A DNA stretch of 8,669 bases from Candidatus Gastranaerophilales bacterium (GTDB lineage: Bacteria > Cyanobacteriota > Vampirovibrionia > Gastranaerophilales > Gastranaerophilaceae). The stretch lies in NCBI GenBank assembly GCA_947628355.1, contig CANQZO010000080.1, forward strand, positions 1 to 8,669, written 5' to 3'. The notes below the pieces were generated by a model. That model did no database searches, had not been told where the DNA came from, and saw only the letters and a program-made list of their open reading frames with translations. The position numbers and the translations under genes were made by a program. Below are positions 1 through 6,377 of this stretch, in pieces. The stretch's first letter is position 1. Each line of letters opens with the position of its first letter.

Positions 1-1
1 G

Positions 2-328
2 GGAGTATTAGAACGTTTTCTTAGTGAAATTGATCGTGATAAAGTTCATACTAATGAACTGAGCAATGAAATTAAGGAACTACAACAGCAGCTTTTTTTG
101 CAAGTCAGTGAACAGATACAAAAGAAGAATAGCAAAATGAAAGAATATGAAAAAATACTCATACATACTTCTAATATAGAACATATAGGTGCTGTTATTG
201 AGGATTATAGAAAGTGTGGATATGAAAAGAAGCGATTGACTAACTTTAAAAGTCAGATCAATTTTTCTTTCAACAAATTAGCCGCAGCAATAGATTATGG
301 AAGGGAATTAAAAAATGTACAAGGTTAA
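2..328 (+). CDS. 3' end of an unidentified coiled-coil protein (5' partial)
   Basis: The frame is open from the first bases of the window to the TAA at 326-328, giving at least 108 C-terminal residues. The true start lies upstream; the TTG at 98 is an internal Leu codon, not a start. The visible part is charged and helical: runs rich in Glu, Lys and Gln (for example around NELSNEIKELQQQLF) look like a coiled coil. No catalytic motif is visible. The last 14 bases overlap the next gene, so it is the upstream member of the same operon. C-termini of this kind occur in dynamin-like GTPases and other large coiled-coil ATPases/GTPases, but that is only a guess here. Confident that it is a real gene end, not confident about its identity. 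Confidence 0.7.
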   Translation, partial: GVLERFLSEIDRDKVHTNELSNEIKELQQQLFLQVSEQIQKKNSKMKEYEKILIHTSNIEHIGAVIEDYRKCGYEKKRLTNFKSQINFSFNKLAAAIDYGRELKNVQG

Positions 329-2537
329 AGCAGACGAACTGTTTAAAATTCTTTCTAAAATTATGGATGAAACTGATAATGTGGAAAGTAATACTGTATT
401 TGTAAAGCTGGAAGAGGCAATACAAATTATTGAGGAAAAATTAATCCCTACAATAGAAAATATATCTTATAGTAAAAAATATGATTTGATTGAAAAAATT
501 AAAAATATTTGTAATACTATGTTTTTATATTTATATTTTCCGAATTTAATAGGAACAAATGTTGTAGGTATTTGCCCTAATTCAAAAGATTATAAAGTAA
601 TTTATAAACGTTATTTGAAAAATGTTCTTGGAGAGAATATGATAGCAAATAATTTACTTGACAGAATAAAAAATAAATTTGGTTATGATATTGGTAAGTA
701 TGCAATAACAAATACTGTTCCTATTATCATATATAATAATGACCGGGGTGAAATGATTAATACACTGAATTTTTCTGAAAATAAGGTTTTTCTGTCAGAT
801 AAGGATTATGTTGATTTTTTGAGTTACTCTATTACTAATGAACTTGAAATCTCCTCATTGATTTATGCATTGGCTTTTCCGTGTGTTTTGAAAGGGAAAA
901 GCTCATATATTATCAATCCTGATAAGGTATATCAAAATTCTAAATATTATAAGGCATTTAATGAGCTTTTAGATATACTTATTATTTATGATCATGATTA
1001 TTCTAATGAAATATTGAATAGGTATTCCAATCTTTCAAAAGTATATCTTATTTCTAATATGCCGGAGAAAAAATTAAAAGTGTTGCAAGAAGTTGCCGAT
1101 CATTATGATGTTGAAATTAAGACTTTTCACAAATTGGATGATGCATTGAACGAATCGGAAAAATGCGAAGGTAAAAATAATTTTTGCTATGATATTGTTT
1201 TAAAAAATATTTTATATGAAATTCTCTGGTATCTTGCAGATAAAAAACAAAATCTATCTGTTCCCCTTAAGGAAATTAACGACAATTTATTTTTTAAAGA
1301 TGACCTGTCCTATAAATCTGTAAAAGAACTTCAAAATTTTTATAGTGATAAGATTGAGGAAGTTAATAGTGCGTTTAATAAGTATATATCCATTTGTAAT
1401 GAATTTCTTGAAAAAATAAGCGAAATAGAATTGACAATGGGGATCGATGAAGATAAATATAAAATCAATGATCATATTAAAATGCTTCCAATTGTATTGG
1501 AGTTTTTGATCAAGATTGTAAAATTTCAAAGTGTATTTCCAAATGATAACAGTAAAGCTTATGTGCGTTATTATTCAGATATTCTGTCTAAGCTGACAGG
1601 AAATAAAAATGTATCTGATGTTATTACTTTTAACTTTTTGAATAAAAGTCCAAGTAAAGAACAATTAACGGAGTTTAAGAATATTAGATTTGACTCAGAA
1701 TTTTTTATCAGATATAAAATAGAAATTTATCAACAGCTTGGTTTGGATATCAAAGAATGTGCAGATCTTATAAAAAAATTACCCGGTGATTTGAAAACAA
1801 ATGAGAAATATATTCTTGCACAGTCTCATATTTTATATTGTCAAACTGAAAAGGCTAAGAAAATGTTATTGGAAGCAGTGACTGAGGGCTGCGAGGATGC
1901 AGGAAAAATGTTTATGGATTTGTTTAAGCCAAATGAAGATGAATTGTGTCAATTGGCTGATATGGGAGTTGCAGATGCTGCTTATGCGTTAGGAATATCA
2001 AAGTATAATCAAAATAAAAATGATGAGAAAGCTCTTAAATATTTACATATTGCTGCTTCAAAAAAACATATGAAAGCAATTAAGCTTTTAGGAGATATTG
2101 CTTATGATGCATATTATGACTTAGAAAAAAATGATACATATGCAGAACATGCTAAACGGTATTATTTAATGGCAATAGAGTTAGGTTCTAAGGATGTAAA
2201 AATTAAAGGAAAAATAGGTATTTTGTGTTATGACTTGAAAGATTATAAATCATCAATAAAATATTTAAAAATGTCGAATACTGCCCATAGCAACTATATG
2301 CTTGGAACTATATATGAATCCGGGAATGGTGTTGCTGTTGACTATCAACAGGCTTTAAAATATTATGAAACAGCAATGCAAAACGGACATTCTTCTGCAC
2401 AAGTTGCATATGAGAGGCTTAATGCAAAAATAGAAGCTGAAAAGGCTAAAAATACTGTTGAGGAAAATAAAAGCTACAGCTCATATACATATTATAGTAG
2501 TAGCTATTACAGCAGTTATTATAGTAGTGGATGGTAA
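315..2537 (+). CDS. SEL1/TPR-repeat protein with a Tyr/Ser-rich C-terminal tail
   Basis: A 740-residue protein. The ATG at 315 has a GGAAGGGA ribosome-binding site 8 bases upstream and overlaps the preceding gene by 14 bases. Residues 1 to about 540 match no family I recognise; they are mixed helical with no signal peptide or clear membrane span. Residues about 545-700 carry SEL1-like helical repeats. The clearest, at about 656-698, has the pattern LG-x2-Y-x2-GxGV-x2-D-x3-A-x2-YY-x2-A-x3-G-x3-A; a weaker copy starts near residue 553 (ADAAYALG). SEL1 repeats are known as protein-protein interaction solenoids, so a scaffold or adaptor role is likely. After a charged linker (residues 704-719), the last 21 residues contain 8 Tyr and 10 Ser, ending in Gly-Trp. 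That tail is unusual and is the likeliest site of modification or partner recognition. It stands first before four pathway-type enzymes. The coding call is firm; the function is inferred. Confidence 0.88.
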   Translation: MYKVKADELFKILSKIMDETDNVESNTVFVKLEEAIQIIEEKLIPTIENISYSKKYDLIEKIKNICNTMFLYLYFPNLIGTNVVGICPNSKDYKVIYKRYLKNVLGENMIANNLLDRIKNKFGYDIGKYAITNTVPIIIYNNDRGEMINTLNFSENKVFLSDKDYVDFLSYSITNELEISSLIYALAFPCVLKGKSSYIINPDKVYQNSKYYKAFNELLDILIIYDHDYSNEILNRYSNLSKVYLISNMPEKKLKVLQEVADHYDVEIKTFHKLDDALNESEKCEGKNNFCYDIVLKNILYEILWYLADKKQNLSVPLKEINDNLFFKDDLSYKSVKELQNFYSDKIEEVNSAFNKYISICNEFLEKISEIELTMGIDEDKYKINDHIKMLPIVLEFLIKIVKFQSVFPNDNSKAYVRYYSDILSKLTGNKNVSDVITFNFLNKSPSKEQLTEFKNIRFDSEFFIRYKIEIYQQLGLDIKECADLIKKLPGDLKTNEKYILAQSHILYCQTEKAKKMLLEAVTEGCEDAGKMFMDLFKPNEDELCQLADMGVADAAYALGISKYNQNKNDEKALKYLHIAASKKHMKAIKLLGDIAYDAYYDLEKNDTYAEHAKRYYLMAIELGSKDVKIKGKIGILCYDLKDYKSSIKYLKMSNTAHSNYMLGTIYESGNGVAVDYQQALKYYETAMQNGHSSAQVAYERLNAKIEAEKAKNTVEENKSYSSYTYYSSSYYSSYYSSGW
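2490..2528 (+). repeat. In-frame 12-bp direct repeat encoding part of the Tyr/Ser tail
   Basis: TATTATAGTAGT occurs at 2490-2501 and again at 2517-2528, 27 bases (9 codons) apart and in the same frame. The repeat encodes Tyr-Tyr-Ser-Ser units of the C-terminus of the SEL1-repeat protein. The segment between also codes for Ser and Tyr but with mixed AGC/AGT and TAC/TAT codons. The tail may therefore have grown by short duplications, while the codon mixture suggests that the amino-acid pattern has been kept by selection. Confidence 0.7.
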
Positions 2538-2538
2538 T

Positions 2539-3468
2539 ATGGAGCAAAATGATTACTTTGAAATGCTGTTTGAGATGTTATCTCAAAATAATTTGGTCCC
2601 TGAAAGTAATGACTTGATTGTATGGCGAATTGATTTTCAAAAATATTTTGAAAAAGCAGGTTTTGATAAAAGTATAATTCGTGAGATAAAAGCAGAGTTT
2701 GGAATTGGTATGGAAAATGTAATTCTTATCAACTGCAAAAAATCTTTTTTGATCCATCGGTGTTATAATAGTATCAGTAAAATAGAAAGTATAAAAGCTT
2801 CTGTATGTTTTACCGTTTTGGGATGCCTGCTTGATGCACTTATTGATATGGAAAATAATTTGAACAAGGAAATTGCTGTACGAAAGGTAAACTGGCAATA
2901 TTGCAGTGAATATTTTTATAAGGGAATAGATCAAAAAGAAAATTCCGTGATTGATAAACTTTTTGAAATGGTCGGAAAAATTGTTTTTTCTTATAGATAT
3001 ATCTTTCCGAAAGCTTATAAAAGTATTGTTGAACTTCTTAAAAAAACTTCAGAATCTGAATTGTTTGTCATATCAGACAATACAAATGTTCTGAGTATAG
3101 ATAATGTGACAAATAAATCAATTTTATTTTCTGTTATTTCAACGCAAATATGTATACCTGATTTTATTGAAGAAAGTGCAGAAGTTGCATACAATATTGG
3201 TAGTATCTTTACAATGATAGACGATATGTGTGATCTATATGAAGATGCTGAAGTAAAACAAAAAAATATGCTTCAAATATTATTGTCAAAAAATAATATA
3301 ACTGAGAGACAAGCTGTTCAGTATATGATAGATCAGATTATCGAAAATCTAAATTTACTCAGGCAGAAGGCCAATGAGGAACTATATCAATTTATTCTTT
3401 CGGAAACAAAGGAATGGATTATGAGTAGAAATGAACTGAGAGAGAGAGTATGGAAAAACAATGGCTAA
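2539..3468 (+). CDS. Class I isoprenoid synthase-like enzyme
   Basis: A 309-residue protein. The ATG at 2539 is chosen because it follows the upstream stop by one base (TAATATG) and avoids a 27-residue N-terminus that is just the Tyr/Ser tail read in another frame. Two Asp-rich motifs fit the class I trans-prenyltransferase/terpene synthase fold. The first is LLDALIDMEN (Asp99, Asp103, Glu105). The second is IGSIFTMIDDMCDLYED (Asp228, Asp229, Asp232, Glu235, Asp236), which closely resembles the second motif G-x2-FQ-x2-DDxLD of polyprenyl synthases. Such motifs bind Mg2+ and diphosphate. The first motif is DxxxD-like rather than canonical DDxxD, and I see no GGKRxRP segment, so it is a divergent member. 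It may make or condense a prenyl diphosphate, or transfer a prenyl group. It is probably cytosolic. The reaction and substrate are unknown. Its 3' end overlaps the radical SAM gene by 8 bases. Confidence 0.78.
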   Translation: MEQNDYFEMLFEMLSQNNLVPESNDLIVWRIDFQKYFEKAGFDKSIIREIKAEFGIGMENVILINCKKSFLIHRCYNSISKIESIKASVCFTVLGCLLDALIDMENNLNKEIAVRKVNWQYCSEYFYKGIDQKENSVIDKLFEMVGKIVFSYRYIFPKAYKSIVELLKKTSESELFVISDNTNVLSIDNVTNKSILFSVISTQICIPDFIEESAEVAYNIGSIFTMIDDMCDLYEDAEVKQKNMLQILLSKNNITERQAVQYMIDQIIENLNLLRQKANEELYQFILSETKEWIMSRNELRERVWKNNG

Positions 3469-4480
3469 TATAATGATAACAAAAAGGTGTAATTTGAATT
3501 GCCCTTATTGTTTTGCTAATGAATTTGTCAATTCAGAAAAATCTGAAAATATGGATATCACAATCGAAAATTTAAAAAAGATATTGGATTTTATTGTTGG
3601 AGATGGTTCTGTCAAAAGTGTAGGGCTGATAGGCGGAGAACCGACATGTCATAAAGAGTTTGATCGTATTTTAGAGATCATGATTGATGATAAAAGAGTG
3701 GAAAATGTTACTGTTTACACAAATGGTATATTACTGGAACAATATATTGAGAAGATGAATAATCATAAAATACATTTATTGGTTAATTCAAATGACCTAT
3801 CGTACAGTAAAGTACTTCAAAAAAAATTTTTACAATCATTAGATAAAGGTTTTCAAATGATGGGGGATAGAATTATTTTAGGGGCTAATTATTACAAACC
3901 GGATTATAACTATAACTATATCATTCAATTAGTTGAAAGGTATAAGTGTAAAAAATTGAGGGTTTCTATCAGCGTTCCTAACCAGAAAAATTATAATTAT
4001 AGACCTTTGGAATATTTTAAAAAAATAAAACCATTTGTATTCCAATTTTTTAGTGAGCTAAAATTTCGAGGAGTGCTTCCGTATCTTGACTGTAATATCC
4101 TTCCGTCCTGTCTTGTAACAGCAGAAGAAATATCTTTGTTTGATGAATTTGGAGCGGATAATCCTTTTTCTATATTAAAAAATAAACCTGTCGGATGTGT
4201 TCCGGTAATAGATATTATGCCTGATTTTAAAGCAGTAAGGTGTTTTGGACTTTCAGAATATACTAATGTTGATATTAATGAATTTGCAAGTATATCAGAT
4301 TTAAGAAATTACTATTTGAGAAGTTTTGATGCGTATGCTGTCAATACGTTCCATTCAAATCAATGTCAGGATTGCTATAAGTATAAAACAATGAAATGTT
4401 TTGGTGGGTGTCTTATTTATAAGATAGATAAAATTATGAATATGAAAAATATGGTGAGTAAATGGACTATGAATTGTTAA
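3461..4480 (+). CDS. Radical SAM protein with SPASM-like C-terminal cysteines
   Basis: A 339-residue protein. The N-terminus carries the radical SAM [4Fe-4S] motif CNLNCPYC (Cys10, Cys14, Cys17) and the GGEP motif that binds the methionine of S-adenosylmethionine (residues 58-61). A TNG segment sits near residue 87, as usual in the fold. The C-terminal third has Cys211, Cys217, Cys246, Cys261, then Cys302-x2-Cys305-x7-Cys313-x3-Cys317, and a last Cys339. This resembles the SPASM layout (C-x9-15-GxxxxC, then CxxC-x5-C-x3-C) that holds auxiliary Fe-S clusters in enzymes modifying peptides or other large substrates. The ATG at 3461 overlaps the upstream gene by 8 bases, with purine-rich GAGAGAG just before. 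It is expected to be oxygen sensitive and cytosolic. The substrate is not evident; a peptide or protein is favoured by SPASM precedent, the isoprenoid by context. Its 3' end overlaps the next gene by 19 bases. Confidence 0.9.
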   Translation: MANIMITKRCNLNCPYCFANEFVNSEKSENMDITIENLKKILDFIVGDGSVKSVGLIGGEPTCHKEFDRILEIMIDDKRVENVTVYTNGILLEQYIEKMNNHKIHLLVNSNDLSYSKVLQKKFLQSLDKGFQMMGDRIILGANYYKPDYNYNYIIQLVERYKCKKLRVSISVPNQKNYNYRPLEYFKKIKPFVFQFFSELKFRGVLPYLDCNILPSCLVTAEEISLFDEFGADNPFSILKNKPVGCVPVIDIMPDFKAVRCFGLSEYTNVDINEFASISDLRNYYLRSFDAYAVNTFHSNQCQDCYKYKTMKCFGGCLIYKIDKIMNMKNMVSKWTMNC

Positions 4481-5250
4481 AAAATTGCATTATTAATTTG
4501 TGTGACAGACCGTTTGAGCAAATAATGAAGTTTATATGTTATTATAAAGATATTAAAATTTTGATAGGAAGCTATACGTGCAATAATTATTTCAAAAATT
4601 TGCTTGTTTTTTTTGAGAACAAAACGGCTATTCTTGGAAATTTTGATATTGTAATACCTACATTTAATGAGGAAAATTTAGTATTATATGAGTCGTCTTA
4701 TTTTAATAATATTATTTCCAAAGCTAACAAAATTGTAATCAATGATTTTGGAATATTGGCAAAAGCGGATCTTTCAAAAATCCGTCTTGGACGCTTAATC
4801 AACAAAGAATACAGAGATAAAAGATATCCTGAATATGATGGCAGTGAGTATGTTACAAAACTTGGTGTTTTAGTGAGTGATTTGAAAAGTATAGGATTTG
4901 ATATTAATGAAGCGGAAACGGATATTATTACAAAACAATTTATAACAAATAATATTAGCGACATTAAACTTTATTATCATTTTCCGTACAGACAGATTTC
5001 TTCTTGTCATATATGCGAGTTTGCATCTATCGGAAAAGAAATTGAAAAAAAATTTCAGCCTGATGATATGTGTGATATGCAATGCCATAAGGTGATGATT
5101 TATACAGAAAAATATATAAAATATGGGAAAGGTGTTTATGACATTTTATTGGATGATTATTTACGAAATATAAATATTAATAACAATATAATTTTTACTC
5201 CAAGGTGGAATTGGTATGATGAAAATAATGGTTCCTTTGTCATCATTTGA
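4462..5250 (+). CDS. U32-family protein, UbiV-like
   Basis: A 262-residue protein in the peptidase U32 family as judged by VINDFGIL (residues 92-99) followed by IRLGRLINKEYRDKR (107-121). These resemble the conserved NDxGxL and LGRLLNxxxRD segments of UbiV. Cysteines at 40, 182, 185, 204 and 208 closely match UbiV of E. coli, whose [4Fe-4S] ligands are Cys39, Cys180, Cys193 and Cys197; the Cys-x3-Cys pair is preserved. In the UbiU-UbiV complex the two proteins hydroxylate a ubiquinone precursor without oxygen, so the 'peptidase' label is probably misleading. The ATG at 4462 overlaps the radical SAM gene by 19 bases, with GGTGAG 3 bases upstream (short spacing). Lack of a quinone-pathway neighbour argues for a different substrate. 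Family assignment is good; hydroxylase function is inferred. Confidence 0.78.
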   Translation: MDYELLKNCIINLCDRPFEQIMKFICYYKDIKILIGSYTCNNYFKNLLVFFENKTAILGNFDIVIPTFNEENLVLYESSYFNNIISKANKIVINDFGILAKADLSKIRLGRLINKEYRDKRYPEYDGSEYVTKLGVLVSDLKSIGFDINEAETDIITKQFITNNISDIKLYYHFPYRQISSCHICEFASIGKEIEKKFQPDDMCDMQCHKVMIYTEKYIKYGKGVYDILLDDYLRNININNNIIFTPRWNWYDENNGSFVII

Positions 5251-6136
5251 CAGTATTGATAAACTTTCAGCGGCAGGAGCTGACGAGTTTTATTTTGGTT
5301 TTTATGATGAAAATTGGACAAAAAAATATGGAGACTTTGAAGAAATAAACAGAATGTCATCTTTCGGTTCAAATGCTAATTTTAGTATATCAGAGTGTCA
5401 TGATGTTATAGAAAAAATACACTCTAAGGGAAAAAAAGTTTTTATTACATTAAATTCTGCGATGTATTCAACCGGTCAAATTGATTGGCTTTTAAAAAAA
5501 ATATATGAATATCAATTATATCATGCGGATGGTATAATTGTTGGTAATATTTCTATGATATTAAAGTTAAAAGACTTAAATATTCCTCTTACAGTTAGTA
5601 CCATGGCAGGTTTGTATAATAGTGATATTATCGAATTTTATAAAAAATTTAATATTAAAAGGGTTATTTTGCCGAGAGATATGAAAATTTCGGATATGGA
5701 ATTAATCACACAAAAAAATCCTGATTTGGAATTTGAAGTTTTTTTAATGAGAAATGGCTGTAAGTATTCGGATTCAAATTGTATGTCATATCACAGTAGA
5801 ACATTCGGTTCAATGTGTTCGTGTATTGACAGACAGAGCGAAATATATGAAATATGTAAAAATATATCTGTATCTGATAAAAAGGAAATATATGCCAATA
5901 ATCAGTTGTTTACTCATGCTTTCCATAAATCTGCATGTGGGGTTTGCTCAATAAAAAAATTTAAAAATATTGGGATATCGTCTTTGAAAATTGTTGGAAG
6001 GGCGGAACATTATTCAGAATTGGAAAATGATATAAAGACTTTAAAAAATATTATTTTATTATCAAAATTCAATGAACAAATTCAGCAAATCCCTTATAAA
6101 AATTGTTTATACGGTTTAAATTGTTATTATCATTAA
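5216..6136 (+). CDS. U32-family protein, UbiU-like
   Basis: A 306-residue protein. The N-terminus (VPLSSFDSIDKLSAAGADEF followed by YFG) is typical of U32 proteins, a TIM-barrel-like fold, and SSLKIVGR (residues 255-262) is the conserved LKIxGR segment. Cysteines at 182, 189, 201, 203, 241 and 244 resemble the UbiU cluster ligands Cys169, Cys176, Cys193 and Cys232: the first pair has identical spacing (7) and the others are close. Together with the preceding gene it should form a heterodimer with two [4Fe-4S] clusters. The related U32 proteins TrhP and RlhA hydroxylate RNA, in a prephenate-dependent way, so oxygen-free hydroxylation is the leading idea. The gene overlaps its partner by 35 bases. 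AAGGTGG at 5202-5208 lies 7 bases before the ATG at 5216; a second ATG follows directly. Two extra cysteines (297, 303) near the end are not in the family core. Confidence 0.82.
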   Translation: MMKIMVPLSSFDSIDKLSAAGADEFYFGFYDENWTKKYGDFEEINRMSSFGSNANFSISECHDVIEKIHSKGKKVFITLNSAMYSTGQIDWLLKKIYEYQLYHADGIIVGNISMILKLKDLNIPLTVSTMAGLYNSDIIEFYKKFNIKRVILPRDMKISDMELITQKNPDLEFEVFLMRNGCKYSDSNCMSYHSRTFGSMCSCIDRQSEIYEICKNISVSDKKEIYANNQLFTHAFHKSACGVCSIKKFKNIGISSLKIVGRAEHYSELENDIKTLKNIILLSKFNEQIQQIPYKNCLYGLNCYYH

Positions 6137-6310
6137 TTTGATAAATTAGAACCTGTTGACACTCAATACATAAAAATTTCTAAAAAGCAATTTCAAAAAA
6201 TCGAAAAATACTTTCCTGTTCAGAGAGGAAACGTAAAAATTAATAACTACGGTTTTGTTAACGCAATACTGTATATAGCCGAAAATGGGTGCAAACGGAG
6301 GCACTGCTAA
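6137..6310 (+). pseudogene. Remnant of an IS5-type transposase N-terminus
   Basis: The gap between the two operons contains a decayed frame ending at TAA 6308-6310. From about 6170 it reads IKISKKQFQKIEKYFP followed by VQRGNVKINNYGFVNAILY and then IAENGCKRR. This matches the well-known start of IS5-group (DUF4096) transposases, which typically read LPxQRGNVKIDN, then FLNAILYIxENGCKWRALP. Here the conserved Trp after GCK is Arg, the frame is lost right after (a +1 shift restores Arg-Ala-Leu), and there is no ATG before the homology, only ATA at 6170. The catalytic DDE part is absent within the window, so it cannot move by itself. The rest of the gap to 6377 shows no other gene. Confidence 0.7.
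6156..6184 (+). promoter_or_regulatory. Possible sigma-A promoter in the transposase remnant
   Basis: TTGACA at 6156-6161 is a perfect -35 box. TCTAAA at 6179-6184 lies 17 bases downstream and matches the -10 consensus at 4 of 6 positions. It sits about 195 bases before the HNH-like gene and is the best promoter-like pair in the only intergenic gap, so it could drive the second operon. It may originally have been the transposase's own promoter. Such pairs are frequent in AT-rich DNA, so the call is weak. Confidence 0.3.
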
Positions 6311-6363
6311 ATTTTTATAAACATTTATCCTCATTAAGTGCAAAAATTCTTAAACGGATTTAT

Positions 6364-6372
6364 GGAGGTGAG
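6364..6372 (+). promoter_or_regulatory. Ribosome-binding site of the HNH-like gene
   Basis: GGAGGTGAG lies 5 bases before the ATG at 6378. It is a near-perfect Shine-Dalgarno sequence and fixes that start, against an overlapping reading frame that runs from 6289 through the same region. Confidence 0.85.
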
Positions 6373-6377
6373 ATTGA

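Noticed and set aside
1287..1529. Minus-strand frames (1287-1529, 2578-2934, 4698-4964, 8304-8540 and others)
   Set aside because: All lie antisense to well-supported genes, have no family motifs, and are hydrophobic/Phe-Leu-rich as expected from reverse-reading A-rich coding DNA.
2458..2538. N-terminal extension of the isoprenoid synthase-like protein from a TTG at 2458
   Set aside because: It is the Tyr/Ser-tail coding sequence read in another frame and lacks a ribosome-binding site; ATG 2539 is directly coupled to the upstream stop.
5216..6136. Calling the U32 proteins secreted collagenase-like proteases
   Set aside because: There is no signal peptide, the cysteine layout fits the Fe-S hydroxylase branch, and the neighbours are metabolic radical enzymes.
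6134..6148. TAATTT-GAT-AAATTA inverted repeat just after the UbiU-like gene, as a terminator
   Set aside because: The 6-bp stem is A/T only, with a 3-base loop and no T-run after it; it is too weak for an intrinsic terminator and expected by chance in AT-rich DNA.
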